NCBI GenBank assembly: GCA_963753105.1
Contig: CAVWBD010000001.1
Span: 310,001 to 374,000, forward strand
Length of the DNA stretch: 64,000 nucleotides
Source: SZUA-36 sp963753105
Lineage (GTDB): Bacteria > Pseudomonadota > Gammaproteobacteria > Xanthomonadales > SZUA-36
Direction of reading: 5' to 3'
Of this stretch, positions 17,868-28,310 are shown piece by piece. Below the pieces are notes generated by a model that did not search any database, had not been told where the DNA came from, and saw nothing but the letters and a program-made list of their open reading frames with translations. A program made the translations under genes and the position numbers. Positions within the stretch are counted from its first letter, which is position 1, and every line of letters begins with the position of its first letter.

Positions 17868-18518
17868 TTAACGTCTGCCACCGTTTTGAATCGGTGGATC
17901 AGTGGTGTAACAGGTCGTAGTGACCACAGCCGTGGCGGTAGCGGCATCCACGGCCTCGTCCACAGTTTCATCTGTATCGGCCGGGGCAACAGTGCTTCTA
18001 CATGCTTCAATGGTGTAAAAATAAGTCTTCTTGATTGCGTTCTGGTCAAAGAGGTAAAACTCGGAGTAATCAGCGCCAGGTTTTACACCGGTCAGGTCTA
18101 TAACCCCGTCTTCTGATGTAAAAAACAACTTTTGCCCCTTCTTTGTATCAGATGCGGCAAATTCCAACCGCTCCCAAACATCAAGACTGCATGGGTGCGT
18201 AGGCTTCGTGTCACCTTCACAAATTTCGAATTTTGTTAACTGCCATTCCGGGTCTGCATTAAATTGGAATTTCAACCTGCCTGATTTACCCTTACCGACC
18301 TTGAAACATCCCTTTTTGGCGCATCCTGAACCGACGCCGCTGGTTATATCCAATTCACCGTTAGCTTCGTCGACCTCGAATACAACGTCAGCCGTATCCA
18401 TTGTTTTGGCGAAGTTACTGGCTTTCGACCATGGAGCAACTCTGGATAAATGTAATGTGGCAAGTGCTGAAACTACTGCTACACATATCACGGTGACTAA
18501 AACACTACTGGTTTTCAT
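17868..18518 (-). CDS. small exported Cys-containing protein (paralogue of 13048-13539)
   Basis: 216 residues with an N-terminal hydrophobic segment (SSVLVTVICVAVVSALATL) that may be a signal peptide or anchor. The middle has GCAKKGCFKVGKGKSG, W.L and a Lys-rich beta pattern; an acidic Thr/Ala stretch (TDETVDEAVDAATATA) precedes the ending TTDPPIQNGGRR, which matches the ending of the protein at 13048. First gene of the TIR cluster, with GGGAG seven bases before its ATG. Function unknown. Pairing of one such gene with each TIR protein suggests a shared role. Confidence 0.6.
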   Translation of the reverse strand: MKTSSVLVTVICVAVVSALATLHLSRVAPWSKASNFAKTMDTADVVFEVDEANGELDITSGVGSGCAKKGCFKVGKGKSGRLKFQFNADPEWQLTKFEICEGDTKPTHPCSLDVWERLEFAASDTKKGQKLFFTSEDGVIDLTGVKPGADYSEFYLFDQNAIKKTYFYTIEACRSTVAPADTDETVDEAVDAATATAVVTTTCYTTDPPIQNGGRR

Positions 18519-18804
18519 GACTCACTCCCAATTGTTTTAAATTATCTGTAACCCTTTCGGACTCCATTCAGGTAAGTAAAATCACTCGCGTCCCTTCTGG
18601 GTTATCAACCCGTAATTCAGGTAATGATGCTTGGGCCGGGCTGGGTTAACTGGTATATACCCGCGCCACCTAACGCTAAGTATAGGTGTTATCTGGAGTT
18701 TTTGTCCGGATGTACACTGCCAATAGCTGCCATGGTCATGGAATTGACGGATTGCATATATACTTCGCCTGTTTAAGTGGTGTGGCACCTGGAGGAAATG
18801 TCGA
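18519..18804. promoter_or_regulatory. divergent intergenic region between TIR cluster and ycgL
   Basis: 286 bases between two divergent genes. It must hold the promoter of the five-gene TIR cluster (minus) and that of ycgL (plus). On the minus strand an AGATAAT stretch about 25 bases before the 18518 ATG could be a -10 box, but no convincing -35 element accompanies it. No operator was recognised. Confidence 0.35.
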
Positions 18805-19086
18805 ATGAAAAGCTCTGTTTTCCGTTCCAGCCTGAAGGACTTCACGTATATCTACCTGGCCGAGGGCAGCGAGTTTGATGACCTGCCTGTGTCTTTGAAA
18901 AAAATATTCGGGGAACCTGTATTCGTCATGCGTCTGGATCTGACAACCGAAAGAAATCTCGCTTATGAAGACATCGACCTGGTGAGACAGAACCTGGCAG
19001 AACAGGGTTATCACCTGCAATTACCACCCAGCTATGATCCCACCGGATTACTGGAACTACCTGAAAAGAAGGAGACTTTGCTATGA
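18805..19086 (+). CDS. YcgL domain-containing protein
   Basis: 93 residues of the YcgL family (DUF709): start MKSSVFRSSLKDFTYIYLAE, central LPVSLKKIFGEP and LAEQGYHLQLPP are characteristic. E. coli YcgL is small, cytosolic and of unknown function. GGAGG lies nine bases upstream. Its stop overlaps the start of the next gene, so both are translated from one message. Confidence 0.85.
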   Translation: MKSSVFRSSLKDFTYIYLAEGSEFDDLPVSLKKIFGEPVFVMRLDLTTERNLAYEDIDLVRQNLAEQGYHLQLPPSYDPTGLLELPEKKETLL

Positions 19087-19379
19087 AAGAGAGGATGCTG
19101 ATCGGCGTTTTATTCGGCTTATTGTTGGGCATGGTATTCGCCCAAAGCGGCCCACTCTCCGCCCAGACCGTGCCGGAAGCTGCCTGCCAGGAAGTCATCA
19201 CCATCTTCCGGGATTCCTCCCGCTTCAGCCGCCGTGGTGGAGGTGCCAGGAACATGAGCGAAAAACACGACGAATACACCAAGGGAGGCTGGCGGTTCGA
19301 GGACATGGAAACCTACATCGAGAACGGTGATCTGGAAGGTTTTTTCCTGACATACAGCCGCGATACTGTGTGTAATTAA
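19083..19379 (+). CDS. small exported protein, unknown
   Basis: 98 residues with a signal peptide (LIGVLFGLLLGMVFAQSG) and a short mature part with two Cys, a basic SRFSRRGGG patch and an acidic C-terminal helix. No family recognised. It overlaps the ycgL stop (ATGA) and has AGGAG eight bases before the ATG, which supports it being real. Confidence 0.55.
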   Translation: MKERMLIGVLFGLLLGMVFAQSGPLSAQTVPEAACQEVITIFRDSSRFSRRGGGARNMSEKHDEYTKGGWRFEDMETYIENGDLEGFFLTYSRDTVCN

Positions 19380-19425
19380 GTAACCAGGAAGTCAGTTTCA
19401 CTGTTGCCTGCCTTTATCGGAAGGA

Positions 19426-19536
19426 GCGCTGGGGCAGGGTATTCCTTCCTGGGACACACCGTGAATACCTCCCTGTAGGCTCGGTCGCGACTCCATGTCG
19501 CTCACGGTCCCAGTAAGCAACACCCTGCCCCAGCGC
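19426..19536. repeat. palindromic intergenic element (15-bp perfect inverted ends)
   Basis: The perfect arms gcgctggggcagggt (19426-19440) and its complement (19522-19536) bound a 111-base element. Its left end, continuing with ggtattccttcctgggac, matches 40296-40328 and resembles 53499-53513, so it belongs to a dispersed family. The surrounding 19380-19833 contains no gene that I can support. Confidence 0.7.
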
Positions 19537-19618
19537 TTGGAGTTCAAACAGCAAATCAACCAAGACCTGTGCAATAAACGTTGTTAGGGCAATGACCTTT
19601 AAACCAGGGGAGCGCCCT

Positions 19619-19713
19619 GCTTTTTTCAGAACCTTACGAAACAGGGATGTTTCGGAAGAGCCCCCAGGGAAGGGTCTATGGCGTGTTCTGAAAAAAGACA
19701 GGCGCTTACCTGG
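19619..19713 (-). repeat. 95-bp dispersed repeat, copy 1 (inverted relative to copy 2)
   Basis: The reverse complement of this segment matches 40153-40247 along its whole 95 bases with only a handful of differences in the middle. Both copies have near-palindromic ends (cttttttcagaac ... gttctgaaaaaag) and lie between genes. This is the pattern of a miniature transposable or REP-type element. Confidence 0.75.
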
Positions 19714-19833
19714 TCTAAGAAGTTCATCAGAATTCAAGTCCCGCCGCTAATTGAAGATTCAATCCCACCAAACACGATTGATTCGCCCTACTGGCCGAAT
19801 GGTAAGCAAGACCGCAGTGAAAATGAGCCCGGT

Positions 19834-20238
19834 TTATTGTCGCGTGGTTGCCACGCTGACACTGCCGATGCCGACTGCCTTGGCTGCATCCAGCACGGTG
19901 ACCAGGGAATTGGTTTCAGCATCCGGGTGCGCTGCTACGATCAGGGGTGAGTCCGGTTTCTCGGCCTTTTCGCGTTCCAGATTGGCTTCCACGGCCATGA
20001 ACTCGAGCATGCGACCCTTCATCGTGATGTTGCCATTGGCGTCAATCTTGACCACGATCGGACCCTTGCTCTTCTTGACCTCTTTGGGTGGAGCACTCGA
20101 GGGCCGGGATACCTCGAGCCCCTTTTCCTTTACAAAAGAAGTGGTCACGATAAAAAAGATGAGCATGATAAAAACGATATCCAACATCGGTGTGATGTTG
20201 ATTTCTGCCTCATCATTTGCCCGGTGCTTTCTGCGCAT
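19834..20238 (-). CDS. ExbD/TolR family protein (no partner nearby)
   Basis: 134 residues: N-terminal DEAEINITPMLDIVFIMLIF with the conserved membrane Asp, a single transmembrane helix and a periplasmic domain ending in VATTRQ. ExbD/TolR proteins pair with an ExbB/TolQ subunit to use the proton gradient to energise outer-membrane transport or envelope constriction. No ExbB, TonB or TolA gene is in the window. It follows glmS by 78 bases on the same strand. Confidence 0.88.
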   Translation of the reverse strand: MRRKHRANDEAEINITPMLDIVFIMLIFFIVTTSFVKEKGLEVSRPSSAPPKEVKKSKGPIVVKIDANGNITMKGRMLEFMAVEANLEREKAEKPDSPLIVAAHPDAETNSLVTVLDAAKAVGIGSVSVATTRQ

Positions 20239-20316
20239 TCAATTCAGCCTTCAACGATAGTTCATGACCGGTTCACTCAACCGGAAACACAGCTTACCCA
20301 AGCTGGTGGCTCCTGG

Positions 20317-22151
20317 CTACTCCACCGTCACCGACTTGGCCAGGTTACGTGGCTGGTCCACGTCAGTGCCACGCTGCACGGCCACATGGTAGGCCAAAAG
20401 CTGCAACGGGATGGTCATGACCACCGGCGCCAGCAAGGGTCCGCCGGTATCCAGGCCTATGATGCGACCGTGGCGTTGCTGGAAACTGGAAATCACCTCG
20501 GTATCTGCGATGACGTACAACTCCCCGCCCCTGGCGCTGACCTCCTCGATATTGCTGATCAGTTTTTCCAGCAGCGTGTTGTTCGGCGCCACGGCAAACA
20601 CCGGCATCGCGGCATCCACCAACGCCAATGGGCCGTGTTTCAGTTCCCCGGCTGCATATGCCTCGGCGTGGATGTAGGAGATCTCCTTGAGTTTCAGCGC
20701 GCCTTCCATGGCGATCGGGTAATGGCTGCCCCGGCCGAGGAACAGGGCGTGGTTCCGGTTGGTAAATGCTGCCGACAGGGCCTTGAATTCCCCGTCCAGG
20801 CTCAATGCTTCGTTGAGCAACTCCGGCAGGCGGTGGAGATCGGAAACGTATTTTTCGTATAAAACCTGGTCGACGCCGTTCAGGCGTGCCAGTTCCAGCA
20901 TCAACAACTGTAAGGCAACCAACTGCGTGGTAAATGCCTTGGTGGATGCAACACCGATCTTCGGGACCGGCCCGGGTCATCAGCACCAGGTCCGCTTCGC
21001 GCACGATGGAACTCTCGGCCACGTTGCATATCGCCAAGCGTGGCGATATAACCCGCCTGTTTCGCGTGCTTCAGCGCGGCCAGCGTATCGGCCGTTTCAC
21101 CGGATTGCGAAATGGCGATAAACAGCGTGTTTTCCGGCACTACCGGTCTGCGGTAACGGTATTCGGATGCGATTTCCGCCTGGCATGGAATACCCGCCAG
21201 CTGTTCGATCTGGTACCGGGCGACCAATCCTGCATGGTAGCTGGTGCCGCAGGCGACGATATGCAGTTGCCGTACCTGGCGAAATACTTTTTCTGCACCA
21301 ACACCGAATATATTCGGCAACACCGCCGTGGCGCTGAGCCTGCCTTCCAGGGTTTCAGCCACGGCCTGGGGTTGCTCGAATATTTCCTTGAGCATGTAGT
21401 GCGGGTAATCACCCCGTTGCACTGCGTCGGTTTTGGTTTCGACCTGCCTGGCCGGCCGCTCCACTGGCTGGTCGTTTTCATCCACCACCTGCACCGTATC
21501 GGCATCCAGCCTGACCACGTCACCCTCTTCCAGAAAAACGAAGCGGTCGGTTTCATCCAGCAAGGGATATATATCGGAAGCCAGGAAATTCTCACCCTCG
21601 CCAAGCCCCAGGACCAGCGGACTGCCTTTGCGCGCACCGACCACGACACCGGGCTCCGCCGCGCTGACCACTGCAATGGCGAATGCGCCACTCAGACGGC
21701 CGATGGCCTTGCGAACAGCAGAAAACAGGTCCAGGCCCGAAGCCATCAAGTGGGCCACCAGGTGCACCATGACCTCGGTGTCAGTATCGGAGTTGAACTG
21801 GCAACCTGCCTGCTGCAGTTCAGAACGCAGTTCTTCGTGGTTTTCAATGATTCCGTTGTGCACCAGCGCCAACTGGTCGCCGGATACATGGGGGTGGGCA
21901 TTGATTGTGTTGGGCGCACCGTGGGTCGCCCAGCGTGTATGCGAAATACCGCAGTGGCTATCGACCGGGTCATTCAGCAACAGGGCTTCAAGGTCCCTGA
22001 CCTTGCCGGCCGTGCGATACCTCGCCAGGCACCCATCCTGCTGCAGGGCGATGCCTGCCGAATCATACCCGCGGTATTCAAGCGTGTGCAGACCCTTGAT
22101 CAGGATATCCCGGATGTTACGTCTTGCTGAAGCTGCAACGATTCCGCACAT
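20317..22151 (-). CDS. glmS: glutamine--fructose-6-phosphate aminotransferase, two frameshifts
   Basis: GlmS makes glucosamine-6-phosphate, the first step to UDP-GlcNAc. The start at 22151 places Cys directly after Met (MCGIVAA), as the N-terminal glutaminase nucleophile requires. The glutaminase half, both SIS domains (SGETADTLAALKHA; the ALFLGRGSHYPIAMEGALKL region) and the ending LAKSVTVE are all present. The frame is broken by an extra base near 21036 and another near 20959; between them the correct protein continues as LAICNVAESSIVREADLVLM and after them as VALQLLMLELARL. Conservation is otherwise perfect. The gene is essential in most bacteria, so sequence error is more likely than decay. 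Confidence 0.93.
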
Positions 22152-22169
22152 ATTAGTGCCCAACCGCCA

Positions 22170-23547
22170 TCATTTGTTCTTCACCGGCCGTTTCCAGCCA
22201 CGAACCGTGACCTGTTTTGCACGGCTGATGGTCAACGCTCCGGCCGGGGCGTCCTTGGTAACGGTGCTGCCGGCACCGATGTCTGCACCTTCCCCGATCT
22301 TCACCGGGGCCACCAACTGCGTATCTGAACCGATAAATACATCGTCCTCTATCACGGTCCGGTGCTTGTTGGCACCGTCATAATTGCAGGTAATGGTACC
22401 GGCGCCAATATTGACCCGCTTGCCGATGCTGCTGTCACCCAGGTAGCTCAGGTGGCTGGCCTTGGTGCCTGCATCAAGCGTACTGTTTTTGACCTCGACA
22501 AAATTACCTACCCGGCTGCCTTCACCCAGCTCGGTGCCGGGACGCAGGCGTGCAAACGGCCCGATATCACACTCACCCAGGCTACGCACGCCTTCCATGA
22601 CACTGTAGGCATGGACCTTTGTGCCCGCTGCCAGTTGGCAGTTTTTCAACACGCATCCCGGACCGATGTGAACCCTGTCACCGAGATCTATATCACCCTC
22701 CAGGATGACATTGACATCGATAAACACATCGCGGCCCACCTTTACTGTGCCACGGATATCCACCCTGTCCGGGTCCGCCAGTTGCGCGCCGGATTGCATC
22801 AATTCTGTGGTCTTTTTCATACGGTATCGTTTCTCCAGTGCCGCGAGTTGAACCCGGTCGTTGGCGCCTTCGAGGTCTGCTGCACTGCGGTGCGACAACC
22901 CCATTGCACGGGATACCCCTGGCATGGGCAATCGCAAAGACATCGGTCAGATAATACTCGTTCTGGGCATTTTTGCTGGCCATTCCCTGCAGGCAGGACC
23001 TGAGCACATCAACCGGTGCCATGATGATGCCGGAATTGACTTCACAAATCGCTTGTTGAAGCTCATCAGCATCGCGTTGTTCGACAATTTCCCTGATATA
23101 GTCGCTCTCATCGCGCACGATACGCCCGTAACCATGGGGGTCAGCGACCTGCATGGTCAGCACTTTCAGACCATCCGTGGGTGTGGTGACCAGTTTATGC
23201 AGCACATCGGCTTCCAGCAGCGGAATGTCACCGTACAGGATGAGCACATCTGCATCATCGGGGATACCCGGCAGCGCCTGCTGCACGGCATGACCGGTGC
23301 CGAGTTGTTCGGCCTGTTCAGCCCAGGTCACGGAAAAACCGGCGCAGGCTTCCATAAGCCCGGGTGCCGTCGGGTTGATAACCACGTGTAAACCGGCCGG
23401 TTCGAGTTGCGAAGCCGTTTCGAGTACGTGGATAATCATCGCACGGCCCCCCACAGTCTGTAATACTTTAGGCACGCATGACTTCATGCGGGTTCCTGCA
23501 CCCGCTGCAAGTATTATGATATGAAGGGGCTTTTGCATAGTATTCAT
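22170..23547 (-). CDS. glmU: bifunctional GlcNAc-1-P uridyltransferase/acetyltransferase, one frameshift
   Basis: GlmU acetylates glucosamine-1-phosphate and then couples it to UTP, giving UDP-GlcNAc for peptidoglycan and LPS. The N-terminal half has the nucleotidyl motif ILAAGAGTRMKS and LILYGDIPLL; the C-terminal half is a left-handed beta-helix of hexapeptide repeats with NFVEVKNS and GAGTITCNYDG. One extra base near 22890 separates YYLTDVFAIAHARGI from the next-frame ADLEGANDRVQLAALE. It is 18 bases upstream of glmS, which uses the same pathway, so the pair forms an amino-sugar operon. Confidence 0.93.
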
Positions 23548-23682
23548 TGGCCGGGTTGATCCGCGATTATACCGGTAACACCGTGCAGGCTCTATGCAAA
23601 GAATCGGGCCGAATTATGGCGGATTGCAGACGCCTGCGGTCTATTTGTAGGAATGATGTATACGGATAACAAGGATTTACAG

Positions 23683-25658
23683 ATGCGTTTATGGTTAAGT
23701 TGCGTGTTCCTGGTATTGCTGGCCCCCGGTGCTGCGGCCACCGAGGTGCAATACCGCACGGCCAATGACGGCCAGTTGCTGATGGAGGATATTCCTGAGA
23801 TTCCGGAGGCCCTGCCGCGTATTCTGGGCCGTTACCAGGATATCTACAGCACCCGCCTGGTGGGCTGGAGCAAAGACAGCAAGAGCATTTTCATCAAGAC
23901 CCAGGCCGTTGAGGTAACCCAGCTGCACCGTGTTGACAAGCCGGGTGGAGAGTACCACCAATTGACATTCGGCGAGGAACCGGTTGGCGAGGTGCTATTG
24001 CAGCCCGGCAGCAACCTGATGGCCCTGACCCTGGACAAGGGTGGTGATGAATTTGACCAGATATATTTATTCGACACTCAAAACGGCCAGCTGAACCCGC
24101 TGTCCGACAGCAAGGGTCTGAACAACCGGATGGCCTGGGACCGCCAGGGCCGGAACCTGGCCTATCGTTCCACGCGCAGGAACGGCCGCTCAAATGATAT
24201 CTGGATGCAGAATATCGAATCAGGCGGTGCGGCCACGTTGTTGCTCAAGACCGATGATGGCGCATTGTGGAAACCCATTGATTTCAGCCGTGATGGTAAA
24301 AAGCTGCTGATCCAGCAATTCCTCAGCGTGATTGATTCCAGGATCTACTTGAAGAACTTGCCCGACGGGGAACTGCAGTTATTGGCCGGTAACGCCGAGC
24401 ACCCATCCAGCAACATCGCCACCGGGTTTTCCAGTGATGACGAAAGCGTGCCTGTTTGTCACCAATCAGCGCAAGGGCGCTGCGGAGCTGGCAAAAGCAA
24501 GCCTGAACGGTGTCACTGAAACCACCTTCATGAGTGCAGCGAGTTACTGGGATATCACCCAATTCGTTTTGAGTCCGGACCGCAGCCGGGGGGCATTTGT
24601 ATCCAACGAGGCGGGGATCAGCAAGTTGTACCTGTTTGATCCCCAACGGCTCACGTACAAGCTCGTCAGGAGAATACCGGACGGATTGATATCCGGACTG
24701 GTTTTCAGCCCCGATGGTAAAAAGATCGGTATGACGCTGAATTCAGCCCGTAACCCCAATGACGCCTTCGTGCTTGAATCTTGGCCGCAGACCATTGAGT
24801 TCGAGCAAGCTTAAGCGCTGGACCTTCAGCGAAACCGGCGGGCTGGACACCAGCAAATTTGTCAAACCTGTCCAGATCAAGTACCCGTCACCCGCTGAAG
24901 ACCCTGACGAGATCATACCTACACCGGCCTTTGTTTACCTGCCACCCGGCAGAGGACCCCACCCGGTCATCATCCATGTCCACGGTGGCCCGGAAAACCA
25001 GTTCCGGCCACGGTTCAATCCCAGTTTCCAGATGTGGATCGACCAGCTCGGTGCAGCTGTCATTGCACCGAATATCCGTGGTTCGCTGGGCTACGGTTCC
25101 CGTTACATCACGCTGGATGACGGTTATAAACGCGAAGCCGCCATCAAGGATATCGGTGCATTACTGGACTGGATCGCGGAGCAGAAACAACTGGATGAAA
25201 ACCGGGTGGCCATCATCGGCGCCAGTTATGGCGGTTACGTGGCGCTTGCCTCTGCAGTTCACTACAGCGACCGTTTGCGTGCCGCCGTGGATCGTTTTGG
25301 CATCAGTAATTTTGTCACTTTCCTGGAAAATACCCAGGATTACCGGCGCGAAATGCGCCGTTTCGAATATGGTGACGAACGTGACCCCGAGATGCGCGCC
25401 TTCCTGGAGCGTATCAGCCCGTTGAACAACGTAGAGAAAATCAAGATTCCCCTGTTCGTCCAGCAAGGCCGTAACGACCCGATCGTGCCCACGTCGGAAT
25501 CGGATCAATTGGTCAGGGCTTTACGTGAACAGGGCCAGACAGTCTGGTACATGAATGCCCTCAACGAGGGCCACAGTTATGACAAGAAAGAGAACCGTGA
25601 CCTGTTTCAACAAGCCACGGTTCTGTTCCTGCAAAAATACCTGCTGGCCGAAGACTGA
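23683..25658 (+). CDS. exported S9 family (prolyl oligopeptidase-like) peptidase, two frameshifts
   Basis: A signal peptide (MRLWLSCVFLVLLAPGAAA) is followed by a beta-propeller (repeated S.D...I/L units) and an alpha/beta-hydrolase domain. The catalytic Ser is in GASYGGY, the Asp in QQGRNDPIVP and the His in EGHSYDKK; HVHGGP is the oxyanion region. One extra base near 24451 and one near 24805 break the frame; the protein reads through cleanly in the next frame each time. About 655 residues when joined. Probably a periplasmic dipeptidyl- or oligopeptidase. The ATG at 23683 was preferred over 23653 because it opens on the signal peptide. Confidence 0.85.
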
Positions 25659-25703
25659 CCAGCCCGGCAGCGTCAGGGCCTGTAAATACTTTAGACCCTG
25701 GTT

Positions 25704-26099
25704 TTACTGGCGCGCTTTCCAGGCCCGTATGGCCTCGTTGAACATGGCGGCAACCCGCTCTTCCATGTCCACGGAATAATTGTAGGCGTTCAACAAGGCC
25801 TGGGCATTGCCTTTGCTCAGGTCACGGCGATCAAGCAGCCCATCAAGCTTTTCCTGGGTCTCGACACCCAGGCAGGTGCGATAAACCAACATGTCCGCCT
25901 GGAACTGCTTGACATATTTCTGTGCACTCAATAAATCGGCCTTTTCCGCTTCCTCAGGGATGGGTGGCGGTGCATTCGGCAGATCGCACTGTTGGGATTC
26001 CAGTGGCAATACGACCCTGCTACCGTCGTCCATCACGTCCTGGGCCATTGCAGCCATTGATACCATCAGTACCAGGCTTGTAATAATCACTTTTTTCAT
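25704..26099 (-). CDS. small exported protein, unknown
   Basis: 131 residues: signal peptide (IITSLVLMVSMAAMAQ), then a helical, acidic mature part with two Cys and a Pro-rich PNAPPPIPEEAEKAD followed by a predicted coiled helix to the C-terminus. No family recognised. It lies in the opposite direction to the S9 peptidase and just downstream of the glycogen operon. Confidence 0.55.
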   Translation of the reverse strand: MKKVIITSLVLMVSMAAMAQDVMDDGSRVVLPLESQQCDLPNAPPPIPEEAEKADLLSAQKYVKQFQADMLVYRTCLGVETQEKLDGLLDRRDLSKGNAQALLNAYNYSVDMEERVAAMFNEAIRAWKARQ

Positions 26100-26288
26100 C
26101 ATTTCACCTGTTTCGAGTCAATCCAAGTATTAAACGGCACTGCAATACACGCTCGCCTGCCGAAAAATCTTTCCCCACCCTGTAATCAGCCATTTCCGGC
26201 TGTCCGCGTATGATAAAGCGCATACCTGTCGCATTACCAGTGCAATATCCGGCACATCAATAACCATCGGCGCCGGGTCGCAACACCT

Positions 26289-28310
26289 TTATCCGCACTC
26301 ACGTGACAAACAGGCCACCGAGCGGCCTGCCAGTGTCCATGTTTGCCCCTTGTGCTCAACCGGCGCACTGCAAAAAACAATCCCCCGGATCGCTCCGTCC
26401 TCAATATCCGGCAGGTGGAATTCCTGCTCACCATCGGCCGCATTGATCAGCATGGCATACCCCCACGTATCTGCACCTGTTTCACCCGGTTCCGGCGCCT
26501 TGCTCATCAACATCGTCAGCGCCTGGCCATGTTGCCACTGGCCGGCGTCCAACGCCGCCCCCGCAGGGCTTAGCCAGGAAAATTCACCCCAAGGGGATAG
26601 TTGACGACGCAATGCCAGCAGGGTTTGCACCTGGTCGAGGAAATCCGGGTCTGATGCAAGGCCACCCCAGTCCAGCCAGCCGGTTTCGTTGTCCTGTGCA
26701 TAGGCGTTATTGTTGCCGGCTTGCGTGTTGCCGAACTCATCACCGGCCAGCAACATGGGTGTGCCGCGTGATAGCAACAGGCAGGCCAGCATGTTCAGTC
26801 GCTGCTGGCGGCGCACTTGCCTGATGGCTGGATCCTCGACTGGTCCTTCAGCACCGTAATTGCAGCTGAAATTGTGCGCATGCCCGTCCTGGTTGTTCTC
26901 GCCGTTGGCCTCGTTATGGCGATGTTCATAGCTGACCAGGTCGTTGAGCGTAAAACCGTCATGGCTGGTGATGAAATTGATACCGGCGGATACCGGCCGG
27001 CCCGTGGTGAGATAAATGTCCTCTGAACCATGCAGGCGGGTTGCCAGGTCGCTGAGCATACCTGCCTCGCCACGCCAGAACCGGCGCAATGTATCCCGGT
27101 AACGATCATTCCATTCCGCCCAGCGCCCGGGGAACCTGCCCGGCCTGGTAACCGTCCGGTCCCGGGTCCCAGGGCTCTGCAATCAGCTTGGCCCCGGCCA
27201 GTTGCGGGTGGTGGCCAATTTGCTGCAATAACTCATGCTGCGGATCAAAGCCACTGGCCGTGCGCCCCAGCACCGTGGCCAGGTCAAACCTGAAACCATC
27301 CACACCCATGTCTTTGTGCCAGTACACGAGGCTGTCGGTCACCAGTTGTTGTACCCGTGGATGATCCGTGTTGAGTGTATTTCCGCAACCGGTATCGTTG
27401 ACATAACGCGCCGGTTCCCCGGCTTCGGTACGGTAGTAGGCCAGGTTGTCGATCCCCCGGAAACTGAGTGTCGGTCCCTGCGCATCGCCCTCTCCCGTGT
27501 GGTTGTAGACCACGTCCAGGATGACCTCGATTCCGGCATCGTGTATGGCGTCCACCATTTCACGGAATTCACTCACGGCATCCTGGTCTGCGTAACGTGC
27601 CTCGGGGGTGAAAAAGTTGATGGAGTTGTAACCCCAGAAATTCCTCAGGTCACGCCCGGCCAGAAAAGCCTCGTCGATATAGGCATGCACCGGCATCAGT
27701 TCCAGGGAGGTGATACCCAGGGCTTTCAGGTATTGCAGAACCTGGCCATTACGCAGGCCGCCAAACCGCCCCCGTTCATGCTCGGGGATATCCGGATGCC
27801 GCATGGTGTAACCACGCACATTGGCCTCGTAAATAACCATGTCTGACCAGGGAATTCGTGGCGCGGCGACCCTGGTGCCGGATTCAGCTGTGCTGACCAC
27901 GCTTTTTGGCACATAGGGAGCGCTATCGGTCAGGTTCTGTTTTAACGGACCCGCGCCATTGAGCGTGGTCAGGTCGTAGTCAAACACGGCCCCTGACCAC
28001 TGGAACCTGCCATCGAGTTGCCGCGCGTAGGGATCGATCAGGAGCTTGGACGGGTTGTGCCGATGCCCTCGGCAGGTAACCATGGCCCGTGCACGCGGTA
28101 ACCATAACGCTGGCCGGGTTTACATCCCGGCAGGTAACCGTACCAGTTGCCATCGGATTGTTCTGGCAGGCGGTGAGATTCCCGCTGCCTGCCCTGTGCG
28201 TCAAACAGGCAAAGCTCCACCGCCTCGGCGGTCGATGCATAAAGGGCAAACAGAACGCCCTCCCCGTCCCAGTGGCTGCCCGGGCGATCTGCTCTTCCGT
28301 TTTGAATCAT
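26289..28310 (-). CDS. glgX: glycogen debranching enzyme GlgX, two frameshifts
   Basis: GH13 isoamylase-type enzyme that cleaves alpha-1,6 branches left after phosphorylase. A CBM48-like N-terminus (WDGEGVLFALYASTAE) is followed by the catalytic motifs DVVYNHTGEG, GFRFDLATV (nucleophile Asp), AEPWD and TSHDGFTL. The frame loses a base in a G run near 28067 and gains one in a G run near 27140; the sequence HRHNPSKLLIDPYA and then RFPGRWAEWNDRYRD continue in the other frames. The start overlaps the glgP stop. Last gene of the glycogen operon. Confidence 0.9.

Noticed and set aside
10489..18518. TIR cluster as a recent genomic island
   Set aside because: No integrase, tRNA, direct-repeat boundary or obvious composition change was seen at either end, so horizontal origin is possible but unsupported.
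20900..21060. Programmed frameshifting in glmS
   Set aside because: Two separate insertions 80 bases apart without slippery heptamers or pausing structures, and similar breaks in a dozen unrelated genes, point to sequence error.
20317..22151. glmS as a true pseudogene
   Set aside because: All catalytic and substrate regions are preserved on both sides of the breaks and the enzyme is normally essential, as is the neighbouring glmU.
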